From: Bacillus manliponensis
Lineage (GTDB): Bacteria > Bacillota > Bacilli > Bacillales > Bacillaceae_G
Direction of reading: 5' to 3'
DNA length: 64,000 bases
Assembly: GCF_000712595.1 (NCBI RefSeq)
Contig: NZ_JOTN01000019.1
Span: 1-64,000, forward strand
Shown here: one piece after another, positions 52,155-61,094 of the stretch
Layout of the letters: the number at the start of each line of letters is the position of its first letter
Position numbering within the stretch: position 1 is the stretch's first letter
Notes under the pieces: generated by a model
Databases searched by the model: none
The model's input: only the letters and a program-made list of their open reading frames with translations
What the model was told of the DNA's origin: nothing
Program-made: the position numbers and the translations under genes

Positions 52155-53534
52155 GTGAGGTCATTATATACAAGGTTTGTCTTCATTTCGATATGTATTA
52201 TGCTTTGTACAAGTATTCTCGGTTTTTTATTAGCGAACGTTTATTATCAAGTGAAGCTAAAGCCTTATAACAGTGAAAAGATTTTACGGTATGCACAAGT
52301 GGTAGCTAATATGTATGAAAAGCAAGAGGATGAAAACAAAGAAGCGTATTTATATTCTATTACAAATCTTGGTTATGAAATTTACGTAGTGAATAATCAA
52401 AAACAAGGAAAGCAGTATGGAAACGCATTTCGAACGATAAATGTAGATGAAAAAACGATTGATACTGTATTGCAAGGGAATGTATATAATGGTGTTTCCA
52501 AGTATCCAACAAGGTTGTTTATTACAGGTTTCTTCGATAACGAATTAATGAATAGTGTTGGAGTACCGATAAAAGATGGAGAGAAGCAATATGCTCTATT
52601 TATCCGCCCTGATATTGGTCAACAGTTTGGTGAAATGCGAATTTTCTTGGCCATTTTATTAGCTTTTATTGTTGTGTTAAGCATCGTGTGCATTGCTATT
52701 GGAGCACGGTATATTATCCGACCTATTCGAATTTTGACAAAAGCGACACAAAAGATTGCAAGTGGAGAATATGATATTGAGTTAGATGATAGACGGAAAG
52801 ATGAAATTGGATTATTAGCAGTTAGCTTCCGTAAAATGACCAAAAGCATACAAGATTTAGATCAAATGAGACAAGAGTTCGTGTCCAATGTATCACATGA
52901 ATTCCAATCACCACTAGCATCGATTCAAGGATTTTCAAAAACGTTGCAAAGTGAAAACATAACAGAGCAAGAAAGAGGTCATTATTTAAAAATTATCGAG
53001 CTGGAAAGTAAGCGAATGTCTAATTTATGTAAGCAGCTATTAACATTAGCATCTTTAGATAAGGAAGAACATGCATTGCAACTACAAACGTTTTCGTTAC
53101 AACAGCAAATAAAAGATGTGATCTTTATGTTAGAGTGGCAATGGCAAGAGAAAGATATCGCGATTGAATTTGATATTCCAAGTATGTCTGTAACAGCTGA
53201 TAAAGACTTGTTATATCAAGTTTGGACGAACCTACTTACAAATAGTATTAAGTTTACAGATAGCGGAGGAACAATTGCATTTCATGTAGAAGAACGAGGT
53301 GATACAATCGTTACTTCTATTTCAGATAACGGAATAGGAATGGAGACCGAGCAATTAAATAAAATTTTTGATCGTTTTTATAAAGTGGATGAAGCGCGGG
53401 CTAGAAACGTGGAAGGAAGCGGACTTGGTTTATCGATTGTAAAAAAGATTGTTGATTTACATGATGGAGAGGTTGAAGTAGAGAGTGAGAGCGGGAGAGG
53501 GACGAAGGTTTCTGTTATACTTCTGAAAAAGTAA
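52155..53534 (+). CDS. hssS: Heme-sensing histidine kinase HssS
   Basis: GTG 52155 begins one base after the hssR stop, with GGAG upstream. The 459-residue kinase has membrane helices at about 7-29 and 162-185 with an extracytoplasmic sensor of about 130 residues, a HAMP domain (RPIRILTKATQKIASGEYDI), phosphoacceptor H248 in FVSNVSHEFQSPLASI and an ATPase domain with N box TNLLTNSIKF, G1 SDNGIGM and G2 GSGLGLSIVKK. It phosphorylates HssR on heme overload. Confidence 0.92.
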   Translation: MRSLYTRFVFISICIMLCTSILGFLLANVYYQVKLKPYNSEKILRYAQVVANMYEKQEDENKEAYLYSITNLGYEIYVVNNQKQGKQYGNAFRTINVDEKTIDTVLQGNVYNGVSKYPTRLFITGFFDNELMNSVGVPIKDGEKQYALFIRPDIGQQFGEMRIFLAILLAFIVVLSIVCIAIGARYIIRPIRILTKATQKIASGEYDIELDDRRKDEIGLLAVSFRKMTKSIQDLDQMRQEFVSNVSHEFQSPLASIQGFSKTLQSENITEQERGHYLKIIELESKRMSNLCKQLLTLASLDKEEHALQLQTFSLQQQIKDVIFMLEWQWQEKDIAIEFDIPSMSVTADKDLLYQVWTNLLTNSIKFTDSGGTIAFHVEERGDTIVTSISDNGIGMETEQLNKIFDRFYKVDEARARNVEGSGLGLSIVKKIVDLHDGEVEVESESGRGTKVSVILLKK

Positions 53535-53573
53535 TGAGAAAGAAGACATCCATAAGGAGTCTTCTTTTTTGTT

Positions 53574-54860
53574 TCACATAACAGAACCTTGTTTCTGCTC
53601 TTCCTTTGCGTATAGTTGGAACGTTTCCCACGTGATGTCATCTGTTTTCGGTAATGATCGTAATTTCGGATGAGCGAGCCAAACTACCGCAGTGCATAAA
53701 ATACCGATACTTGTGAAGGAGAAAATGAAAGTGCTATTTACTATCGTAGCAAGATATCCACCAATTAATGAGCCAAGCGGCATAGCGATGATGCCCATGC
53801 TTCGCGTAACAGAGTTGACTCTGCCAAGTAAATGATTTGGAATTACGGACTGACTTAACGCAGCAAATACTATATTTGTACCGCCAATCGGTATCCAAGC
53901 GAAACTAAAAAATAAGACTGCAAGAGACGGTATAGGTATCCATACAGATGCTAACCAACAGAGAGAAGAAATTGTAAAACTTATAATGGATACGTGGCCT
54001 AGTCTATATTTTCTGAGTAACGAACCACATAAAGCACCAATTAACGAACCAGCAGAGATTGCTGTTAAATACATGCCGTACCATTGTACACCACCTTTTG
54101 TATCTGCAAAGGAGGGTAAAATAGCCATCGTTATTCCGATAGAAAAGTTAGCGATGATAGAGCCGATTAAAAGAATTTTCGTTAATGAATGAAAGACGAT
54201 GGAAAACCCTTCGCGTAAATCTGTAAAGTAGTTTTTTATTGCTTCTGTCTTACTTTTTTCTTCATTTTTTGTTATTTGTTCAGAAGCTGGAAGCTTGATG
54301 AGATGAAATAAAAGTGCAGCAATAACAAATGTAAAAGAATCGATAATATAAAGGGTGATAGCCCCAACAGTTGCGACTAATACACCAGCAACTGCATTAC
54401 ATACGATATCAATTCCTTGATAAGCAAATGAGAATAATGTATTCCCTTTTAATAGTTGTGTTTTTTGGAGTAACAATGGCAAAGCTTTCGTTTGCGCTGG
54501 GTATGCAAATTGTTCAATGAAGGAAACGATTGGCATGATGATTAATAAGAGCTGGACAGTTAGTAGATCGAAGTAGTATGTAATGGGAATGATTAAGATG
54601 ATGATAAATTGTAATAGTTGTGTAATGACAAGTGTATGGCGTAATCGCCACCGGTCAACAAATGGCCCGGTTAAAAATTGTAGCGCGGAAGGAAGTAACG
54701 TTAAAAAGCCAGCGAGTCCGGAATAAAAAGCATTTCCACCAAGTTCATAGACGAGCCACATTGCGGCGATATAGTAAAAGCTGTCTCCAATATTCGTAAC
54801 AATTCTTCCTAAAAATAAAAACAAGAAATCTTTATTGCGCAATAAGTTCATTCTTTTCAC
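53574..54860 (-). CDS. MFS transporter (MFS_3/enterobactin-exporter-like)
   Basis: A 428-residue protein with about 12 membrane helices begins MKRMNLLRNKDFLFLFLGRI, typical of MFS_3 transporters, with FLTGPFVDRWRLRHTLV after helix 2 and LLGRVNSVTRSMGIIAMPLG in helix 10. It probably exports a drug or metabolite. ATG 54860 follows AAAGGAG. An operator palindrome lies 21-40 bases upstream and the regulator gene 59 bases upstream, so the pair is a repressor-controlled efflux unit. It sits between hssRS and hrtBA on the opposite strand. Confidence 0.88.
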   Translation of the reverse strand: MKRMNLLRNKDFLFLFLGRIVTNIGDSFYYIAAMWLVYELGGNAFYSGLAGFLTLLPSALQFLTGPFVDRWRLRHTLVITQLLQFIIILIIPITYYFDLLTVQLLLIIMPIVSFIEQFAYPAQTKALPLLLQKTQLLKGNTLFSFAYQGIDIVCNAVAGVLVATVGAITLYIIDSFTFVIAALLFHLIKLPASEQITKNEEKSKTEAIKNYFTDLREGFSIVFHSLTKILLIGSIIANFSIGITMAILPSFADTKGGVQWYGMYLTAISAGSLIGALCGSLLRKYRLGHVSIISFTISSLCWLASVWIPIPSLAVLFFSFAWIPIGGTNIVFAALSQSVIPNHLLGRVNSVTRSMGIIAMPLGSLIGGYLATIVNSTFIFSFTSIGILCTAVVWLAHPKLRSLPKTDDITWETFQLYAKEEQKQGSVM

Positions 54861-54880
54861 TCCTTTTCATAAAAATTACT

Positions 54881-54900
54881 CGGTCAAAAAAAATTGACCG
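54881..54900. promoter_or_regulatory. Operator palindrome before the MFS gene
   Basis: CGGTCAA-N6-TTGACCG is a perfect seven-base inverted repeat 21-40 bases upstream of the MFS start, in the gap after the regulator gene. A related half, CGGTCAA at 55564-55570, precedes the regulator itself. Confidence 0.65.
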
Positions 54901-54919
54901 TTATACAAAAAGAATCGTG

Positions 54920-55537
54920 TTACGACTCTTCTTTTTCATAACGCTTCATAACACGCTCATCAATTTGTAAAGCAGTTGTTGCGATGTAGTATGATTTGCT
55001 ATTTGGATTATCAGCTGCTCCTTCTGTAATGGTATTTAATTCGTTCATCAACTGATGGAATTTCTTTACCCAAACTTGAAACTGTTCTGGTGTTGCTGAA
55101 AATTCCCACATAGAAGAAACATAATTCCATTCTGATGGATATTCACTTGCTTTATGAAGTGTAAAAGCTTCTTCTGGTGCAGCAAGAACATGACTCTTCG
55201 TTCTTTCTATCATTTGTAAAAAGATTTGCCGAGCCGATTCACTTAAGACGTCAATATGGGGGAGTAATTCAGCTGCCGGTGTAAAACCTCTTGCGACGGA
55301 TTGATAAAACTTTTGTATAATGCCGTTTTTTTCTTCCGTATAGACAAGTTCAATGAGCTCGTTTTTTTCGAGTTCTTTTAAGTGGTAATGAATCTTCGCT
55401 CTAGATAGATTGAAATATTCCGATAGCTGTTGCCCTGTATACGGTTTTTCTAATAAGCGCATCATCATTTCTGTACGAAGAGGATCACTTAATGCTTTTA
55501 GTTGACTATAGGTCGTTAAAGTTAACATCGGTTTCAA
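54920..55537 (-). CDS. ArsR-type winged-helix regulator
   Basis: A 205-residue protein begins with a winged helix: LKALSDPLRTEMMMRLLEKP, then TGQQLSEYFNLSRAKIHYHLKELEKNELIELV as recognition helix and wing. The carboxyl 110 residues are helical and probably bind a ligand or form the dimer. TTG 55537 is taken as start since AGGAG lies nine bases upstream. It likely represses itself and the downstream MFS gene through the CGGTCAA-type sites. Confidence 0.83.
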   Translation of the reverse strand: MKPMLTLTTYSQLKALSDPLRTEMMMRLLEKPYTGQQLSEYFNLSRAKIHYHLKELEKNELIELVYTEEKNGIIQKFYQSVARGFTPAAELLPHIDVLSESARQIFLQMIERTKSHVLAAPEEAFTLHKASEYPSEWNYVSSMWEFSATPEQFQVWVKKFHQLMNELNTITEGAADNPNSKSYYIATTALQIDERVMKRYEKEES

Positions 55538-55563
55538 TTGTCTTCACTCCTAAAAAAGTTACT

Positions 55564-55583
55564 CGGTCAAATTAATTTAACTA
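55564..55583. promoter_or_regulatory. Imperfect operator before the ArsR-type gene
   Basis: CGGTCAA followed after six bases by TTAACTA matches one arm of the 54881-54900 palindrome exactly and the other partly. It lies about 27 bases before the regulator start. Confidence 0.45.
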
Positions 55584-55644
55584 TAGGTTAACAGCTATTG
55601 TTTTGAAAGTAAATAAAATTCTGATTATTTTTTTGTAACCATTT

Positions 55645-55664
55645 GTTCATATTCCGTTCATATT
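55645..55664. promoter_or_regulatory. HssR-binding direct repeat of hrtBA
   Basis: GTTCATATT-CC-GTTCATATT is a perfect direct repeat. It equals the HssR box GTTCATATT-N2-GTTCATATT known before hrtAB in staphylococci. It lies 52 bases upstream of hrtB, where an activator site is expected. Confidence 0.93.
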
Positions 55665-55715
55665 TCTCTTTTAACATAACAGCATAGCAAGAAATAAAGA
55701 AGGGAGCGGAGCGGA

Positions 55716-56783
55716 ATGTTTTTAGCGCTACGTGAATTAAAACAATCAAAATTACGATATGGATTAATTGGATGTATTATGATGCTGTTATCTTTTTTAG
55801 TGCTCGTTATTTCGGGGCTAGCAAACGGTTTGTCATATGATAATGCATCTTCTATTCAAAATATGGATGCAAAGCAATTTGTATTAGGAAAGGATTCAGA
55901 AAATAAATTACTTCGTTCACAATTGACGGAAGAAGAAGTGCAAAATGTGACAAAACAAATAGATGAAGGAAAAGCCGTACCTTTTTATGTGAAGATGTTA
56001 ACTTATGAAATGAAAAATAGTGAGAAGAAAGTAGATATTGCAATTTTTGCAAATAAAGAGGATACATTTTTACAGCCAAGTATTGTGAAAGGGAGAGCGG
56101 TTGAATCAGTTAGCAATGAAGCCGTAGCTGATGAATCTATTCAGCAAAAAGGTGTTCATCTTGGAGATGTGATTACAGATCCAATTTCACAAAAAGAATT
56201 TAAAATTGTTGGTTTTACAGAAGGACAAATGTTTAGTCATACACCAGTTATGTATGTAAATGAAGCGGTTTGGAGCGAAATTGCTCAGCCGAATCAGCAA
56301 AACTATAGTGCAGTTGCAGTTCAAACAGAAGAGCAAATTAAAAATGCTCATGTTGTGACGAAGAAAGAAGTTTTACAAAGCATACCTGGTTATAAAGAAG
56401 AGCAAGGAACATTAACGATGATTATTGTATTCTTACTTGTGATTGCAGCATTATTAATCGGTGTGTTTTTCTACGTGATTACATTACAAAAAACAGGGCA
56501 AATTGGTGTATTAAAAGCAATTGGAACAACAAATGCCTATTTAGTATATAGCTTAGTTATGCAGGCGTGTTATTTATCAGTTGCTGCAATTGTTATTAGC
56601 ATTGGCTTAGTGCAAGGATTGCAACAAGTATTACCAGAGAGCATGCCGTTTTTATTAACAACAACGATGATTTGGCAATATGCAAGTGTTTTTATCGTCA
56701 TTAGCATTGTAGGAACAGTGATTTCTTTATATCAAGTATTGAAAGTAGATGCATTAGAAGCGATTGGAGGCGGTGCGCTATGA
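55716..56783 (+). CDS. hrtB: Heme efflux ABC transporter permease HrtB
   Basis: The 355-residue permease has an amino membrane helix (about 16-38), an extracytoplasmic domain of about 180 residues and three carboxyl helices (about 232-255, 275-305 and 320-345), the FtsX/MacB-like MFS-unrelated layout of HrtB. MFLALRELKQSKLRYGLIGC is the typical start. With HrtA it removes excess heme from the membrane. AGGGAGCGGAG precedes ATG 55716, and the end overlaps hrtA by four bases (ATGA). Confidence 0.9.
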   Translation: MFLALRELKQSKLRYGLIGCIMMLLSFLVLVISGLANGLSYDNASSIQNMDAKQFVLGKDSENKLLRSQLTEEEVQNVTKQIDEGKAVPFYVKMLTYEMKNSEKKVDIAIFANKEDTFLQPSIVKGRAVESVSNEAVADESIQQKGVHLGDVITDPISQKEFKIVGFTEGQMFSHTPVMYVNEAVWSEIAQPNQQNYSAVAVQTEEQIKNAHVVTKKEVLQSIPGYKEEQGTLTMIIVFLLVIAALLIGVFFYVITLQKTGQIGVLKAIGTTNAYLVYSLVMQACYLSVAAIVISIGLVQGLQQVLPESMPFLLTTTMIWQYASVFIVISIVGTVISLYQVLKVDALEAIGGGAL

Positions 56784-57451
56784 CATCGTTATTACAGTTA
56801 AATCAAGTAAGTAAAGTATATGGCGAAGGCGAAACAGCGGTAACAGCTCTTTATCCTACTTCTCTTACTGTAGAAACAGGGGAGTTCATTGGAATTGTTG
56901 GGCCATCTGGTTCAGGAAAAAGTACTTTGTTATCAATTGCAGGTGCACTGTTATCCCCATCAAAAGGTGATATTTATATTCGTGATAAAAATATTACAAG
57001 TTTATCTGAGAAGGAAATGACAAAAGTTCGCTTACAACAAATCGGTTTTATTTTTCAGTTTGCGAACCTTGTGCCGTATTTAACGGTAAAAGAACAACTT
57101 CTTTATATCGCGAAACTAAAAAAAGAGAACAAAGAAGAAGCAAATGAACGGGTTGTAGATTTGCTAACGAAATTTGATTTAATGCATCGGGAAAATCAAT
57201 ATCCAAATCAACTATCAGGGGGAGAGCGTCAACGCGTTGCAATTGCGAGAGCTTTTATGAATAATCCCGATATTATACTAGCTGATGAGCCGACAGCAAG
57301 CCTTGATACGAAACGTGGACAGGAAGTTGTGGAGATGATGAAGCGTGAAGTAAAAGAACGTCAAAAAGCAGCAATTATGATTACACATGATGAGCGAATG
57401 CTTCACGTATGTGATCGTATCATTACATTGCGAGATGGAAGACTTGTATGA
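56780..57451 (+). CDS. hrtA: Heme efflux ABC transporter ATPase HrtA
   Basis: A 223-residue ABC ATPase of the LolD/MacB class: Walker A GPSGSGKST at 41-49, Q loop at QFANLVP, signature LSGGE at 145-149, Walker B IILADE at 165-170 and switch histidine in MITHDE. It powers the HrtB permease. Translation is coupled to hrtB by the ATGA overlap. Confidence 0.93.
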   Translation: MTSLLQLNQVSKVYGEGETAVTALYPTSLTVETGEFIGIVGPSGSGKSTLLSIAGALLSPSKGDIYIRDKNITSLSEKEMTKVRLQQIGFIFQFANLVPYLTVKEQLLYIAKLKKENKEEANERVVDLLTKFDLMHRENQYPNQLSGGERQRVAIARAFMNNPDIILADEPTASLDTKRGQEVVEMMKREVKERQKAAIMITHDERMLHVCDRIITLRDGRLV

Positions 57452-57458
57452 TAAGAAA

Positions 57459-57485
57459 AGGTGCTGATAGTTCAGCACCTATTTT
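57459..57485. terminator. Terminator between hrtA and the convergent hydrolase gene
   Basis: AGGTGCTGA and TTCAGCACCT form a nine-pair hairpin with a short loop and T-rich flank; the end of the minus-strand hydrolase gene lies within it. Confidence 0.85.
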
Positions 57486-58203
57486 TATTTACTATATGTT
57501 TTTCTAACCAATTGATAATCTCCTCAACCATTGAAAGAGTAGTAGAATGGTTAACATTTGGATACATAATGAGTGATATGTTTGATGTATTTTCAGCTTT
57601 TAATGCTTCTTCATAAAACGTTTGTTGTCCGACTAGCGAAACAACTGTATCGTGTTGTCCATGTAGGAGAAGAATTGGCCTATTTTGGATACGATGTAAC
57701 GATTGGATTGGATCTCGCTCTTTTAGTTCGTTTAAATTTGGAGACGGTGCAAAGCCATCTTTTTGAAACATTTCTTCAGAGCTGAACCAAGCACCTGAAC
57801 CGTTTATATTAATAAGAGCATCCACAGTTTGCTCCATGAAAACAGCAGATGCAATAAAACCACCCATTGAGCTACCGATTACAACTACTTTTTGCTTTTT
57901 AGCTGTGATTTCATCGATTAACGGTTTTGCTTCTTCAGTAGTATGTAGAATTGTTCTCCAAAAGTAGTTATCCATTGTTTGTTTAGAAAAATGATCCTCC
58001 AATGGTTCGCGGGAATCATGATACATAATTTGCGGAATCAATACGTTATAGCCAAATTTTGATAAAACTGTTCCGAAAAACTGCTGATGATATACGCTAG
58101 ATCCCCAGCCGTGATACAGTAGAATTGTAATGTTTTTGCTATTTTCTTCTGCTTGAAAGGATAAGCATTTTATGTCGTTTATATAACATTCTGTTTTACT
58201 CAT
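57472..58203 (-). CDS. Alpha/beta hydrolase (YjfP-like dienelactone/prolyl type)
   Basis: About 243 residues with YHGWGSS oxyanion loop near 37, nucleophile GSSMGG near 117, an aspartate in LHGQHDTVV and a histidine in NVNHSTT near the end. There is no signal peptide. ATG 58203 overlaps the end of the VOC gene by eight bases, so the longer frame to 58293 is ignored and the two are translated together. Substrate unknown; esterase-like. Confidence 0.87.
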   Translation of the reverse strand: MSKTECYINDIKCLSFQAEENSKNITILLYHGWGSSVYHQQFFGTVLSKFGYNVLIPQIMYHDSREPLEDHFSKQTMDNYFWRTILHTTEEAKPLIDEITAKKQKVVVIGSSMGGFIASAVFMEQTVDALININGSGAWFSSEEMFQKDGFAPSPNLNELKERDPIQSLHRIQNRPILLLHGQHDTVVSLVGQQTFYEEALKAENTSNISLIMYPNVNHSTTLSMVEEIINWLEKHIVNKNRC

Positions 58204-58603
58204 GACGTAGACCCTTTTTCTCAAAAAACTCAATCCATTCTCCGTCAGGACCAGCGAAAAAGATGTAACGAGAATCGTCTGGTAACGTCTCAATTTCCTC
58301 TGTCAAAAAGGTTACATCTAATTTTTTTAGTCGGTCTATCTCATCTTCTAACCTTTCAACGTTAAAACAAATGTGATGAACTTTTCCTTCACTTGGTAAA
58401 GAAGGATGATAACCTTCAATTAGCTCAAGTACTGTTTCTTGTGAGTCATTTGCCCCTAAAAAAGCAAGTTTTAAGTTTGGATTTGGATTTGGATGTCCCA
58501 TTCGCTTTATAAGTGTTAGACCCACTACTTTTTCGTAAAATGCAATCGATACTTCTAAGTTTGCTACCATAAGTCCAACATGCTCAATTCTTTTCACTGG
58601 CAT
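58196..58603 (-). CDS. VOC-family (glyoxalase/bleomycin resistance-like) protein
   Basis: A 135-residue protein of one vicinal-oxygen-chelate domain with two beta-alpha-beta units: RIEHVGLMVANLEVSIAFYE and KVHHICFNVERLEDEIDRL. The metal ligands are likely His8, a glutamate in VLELIEG, His in HHICF and Glu in WIEFFEK, the glyoxalase I-like set. ATG 58603 is preferred because AGGA lies six bases before it. It forms an operon with the overlapping hydrolase gene. Confidence 0.88.
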   Translation of the reverse strand: MPVKRIEHVGLMVANLEVSIAFYEKVVGLTLIKRMGHPNPNPNLKLAFLGANDSQETVLELIEGYHPSLPSEGKVHHICFNVERLEDEIDRLKKLDVTFLTEEIETLPDDSRYIFFAGPDGEWIEFFEKKGLRHE

Positions 58604-58745
58604 ACGCATTCCTACTTTCTAAAAAATGTATATAAATATAATATTGAATATTTAGAAAACACACAAGAAATAAATCTTAGAAATCCCATTTATATATATG
58701 GTATAGTGAGAAAGTATGTTTGGAGAGTAGGGAGGAGATATTCAT

Positions 58746-61028
58746 ATGACGACATCTTTGCAAACTCCTTCATTAACGAAAACAATGAAAGAGTGGCATC
58801 AAGCATTAACATATGAAATTCAGCATTGGAAAACAATTGGTGGTAGTAAGCTATCGATTATAAATGGACGTTTTTTATATACAGATTATGAAAGTAGCGT
58901 ATATGTATTTCAGCTTATTTCAGAAGTAAGCTTGCCTGATGGTACACCAATTCGAATTGAATTTGACGGTGACGAGGCAACTGGGGAAGTGCTTGGGGTA
59001 CATGGATTAGAAATTGAATTGAAGTTAAATTGTTATATACAAGGTTCTATAAAAGAAGCTGTTTTATATAGTGAACCGTGGCAATTGTTAGAGCATCTGC
59101 AAGATCGTTTAAAGGAAGTTCATAAAGAGAAACAAAAGCGTCAACGTGTGAAACGATTGTTAGATGGAAAAAGCGAAGTAAAGCATATTACAAAAATGAA
59201 AACGCCTAAAAATGAGTTAGCGTACCGCTCATTTTATAATGCAACAACGTACGTATGGGGACCGCCTGGTACAGGGAAATCGTATAATTTATCAAAGATT
59301 ATTGCGGCGCATTATCAAAAAGGAAAGTCGGTTTTAGTGTTAGCGCACAGCAATGCAGCTGTTGACGTATTGATGAGTGAAGTGACGAATCGAATTGAGA
59401 AGAAGAAAAAGTGGGTGCCAGGGGAAGTCATTCGTTACGGATTTAGTCAAAATGAACATATTCGTAACCATGATACATTACTTTCTTCGAGATTTGTAGA
59501 GTCTGAACATGCAGAGTGGGGAGAAGAACGATTATATTTAGAAGAAACACGTCAAGATCTTCGCCAAAAAATCCTTACTTATAAGGCAACATCTCTGGAG
59601 AAGAAACGAATGCAAGATATCGAAAGTGAACTTCGAAAGCAAAAAGCAAAAATAAAAGAGGTTGAACGAGAGTATATTGAAAATGCAACAGTAATTGGGG
59701 CGACGTTATCAAAATGTGCAATTGATTCTCTTATTTATGAGCGTACGTTTGATTTAGTAGTTGTAGATGAAGTGAGTATGGCTTACGTTCCGCAAATAGC
59801 TTTAGCTGCATCGCTTGGTAAGCGTATTGTTGTATGTGGTGATTTCTTACAGTTACCACCGATTGCTCTTGCAAATAATGAGCTTGTGAATAAGTGGTTA
59901 AAAGAAGACATGTTTTATCATGCAGGGATTGTAGAAGCGGTAAATAATCGAGAAGAGCATCCGAATTTATATATGCTGCAAGAGCAGCGCCGCATGCATC
60001 CGGATATTTCAAGCTTTACGAATCGGTTTATTTACAATAATAAAGTGTTCGATCATTCATCAGTTACAATTCGAAACGAAATTGCAAACCTTCAGCCATT
60101 TGCAAAAGAAGCAGCAGCCTTATTTGATACGAGTTCTATCGGTGCATATTCGTTAAAAGACGCAGCATCTGGCTCGCGTTACAATATTTTATCGGGATTA
60201 CTTACGATGCAACTTATTTTAATTGGTTTGTTAGATGGAATATCATCAATTGGTGTTGTAACGCCGTACCGGGCACAGTCTCGCTTCTTATCAACGTGTA
60301 TTCGTGAGCTACTGCAAAAGACGAAATTTCGTCATGCACCAATTATGGCAGCAACTGTTCATAAGTTCCAAGGGTCTGAGAGGGATATGATTGTATTTGA
60401 TACCGTTGATAGTTACCCACAAGAACGCCCAGGTGTATTGTTCTTTGACCGAAAGAACCATCGCCTTGTTAACGTTGCTGTTACAAGGGCAAAAGGGAAG
60501 TTCATTCAGTTATCAGATTGTAAGTATATGAAACAAAATTTATCTCGTAAGCAAGCGTTGTCGCAGTTAACAGAGCATTTACAAAGAGGTGGGAATGTAT
60601 ACGAACGTACAATGTCTCGTCCTGTTTTAGAGCGAAAAATGACGAAGCGATTACGTTGGTTCGTACAAACAAGTTTAGAAGATGAAAAAGCATTTTTAAA
60701 AGATATGCTTACCGCGAAGAGAAACATTATTGTCTCACTTCCGAGTACGCGAAATATTGATAAACGAGTATGGCAAGTGCTTGCGAAAACAGAAGCGCAC
60801 GTTACAATTTATACAGAAGGATCGGTTCCGTTAAAGCGTGCTTACGTACAGAGAAAAAATATGGCGATGCCATTTGTCATAATTGATGATGAGATTATGT
60901 GGGCAGGCGCGCCAATTGCAGCACATATGATGTTTGACGGAAGCCCAGAATTTCCATATATAAGTGCAAGGTTACATGCACCAGAAACAATTGGTGTATT
61001 AAAAGGATTTTTAGATGTGAAAATGTAG
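58746..61028 (+). CDS. SF1 helicase (Upf1/DNA2-like) with PLD-like carboxyl domain
   Basis: A 760-residue protein. After an oligonucleotide-binding-like first 150 residues comes the SF1B core: Walker A GPPGTGKS at 172-179, motif Ia AHSNAAVDVL, Walker B VVVDEVSMA near 337-345, motif III GDFLQLPPI and motif VI VAVTRAKGK near 575. A coiled coil interrupts at about 265-305. The last 140 residues (DEKAFLKDMLTAKRNIIVSL ... FVIIDDEIMWAGAPI) have a phospholipase-D-like strand pattern without an obvious HKD site. RBS: GGGAGGAGA. A DNA or RNA helicase with repair or RNA role is expected. Confidence 0.85.
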   Translation: MTTSLQTPSLTKTMKEWHQALTYEIQHWKTIGGSKLSIINGRFLYTDYESSVYVFQLISEVSLPDGTPIRIEFDGDEATGEVLGVHGLEIELKLNCYIQGSIKEAVLYSEPWQLLEHLQDRLKEVHKEKQKRQRVKRLLDGKSEVKHITKMKTPKNELAYRSFYNATTYVWGPPGTGKSYNLSKIIAAHYQKGKSVLVLAHSNAAVDVLMSEVTNRIEKKKKWVPGEVIRYGFSQNEHIRNHDTLLSSRFVESEHAEWGEERLYLEETRQDLRQKILTYKATSLEKKRMQDIESELRKQKAKIKEVEREYIENATVIGATLSKCAIDSLIYERTFDLVVVDEVSMAYVPQIALAASLGKRIVVCGDFLQLPPIALANNELVNKWLKEDMFYHAGIVEAVNNREEHPNLYMLQEQRRMHPDISSFTNRFIYNNKVFDHSSVTIRNEIANLQPFAKEAAALFDTSSIGAYSLKDAASGSRYNILSGLLTMQLILIGLLDGISSIGVVTPYRAQSRFLSTCIRELLQKTKFRHAPIMAATVHKFQGSERDMIVFDTVDSYPQERPGVLFFDRKNHRLVNVAVTRAKGKFIQLSDCKYMKQNLSRKQALSQLTEHLQRGGNVYERTMSRPVLERKMTKRLRWFVQTSLEDEKAFLKDMLTAKRNIIVSLPSTRNIDKRVWQVLAKTEAHVTIYTEGSVPLKRAYVQRKNMAMPFVIIDDEIMWAGAPIAAHMMFDGSPEFPYISARLHAPETIGVLKGFLDVKM

Positions 61029-61031
61029 AGT

Positions 61032-61060
61032 AGGCTTGGACAGTCGTCCAAGCCTATTTT
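61032..61060 (+). terminator. Intrinsic terminator after the helicase gene
   Basis: TAGGCTTGGAC and GTCCAAGCCTA form an 11-pair stem with a four-base loop and a T-run. Confidence 0.93.
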
Positions 61061-61094
61061 TGTTACAATATAAATGAAAGAGGGGGATTATAAT

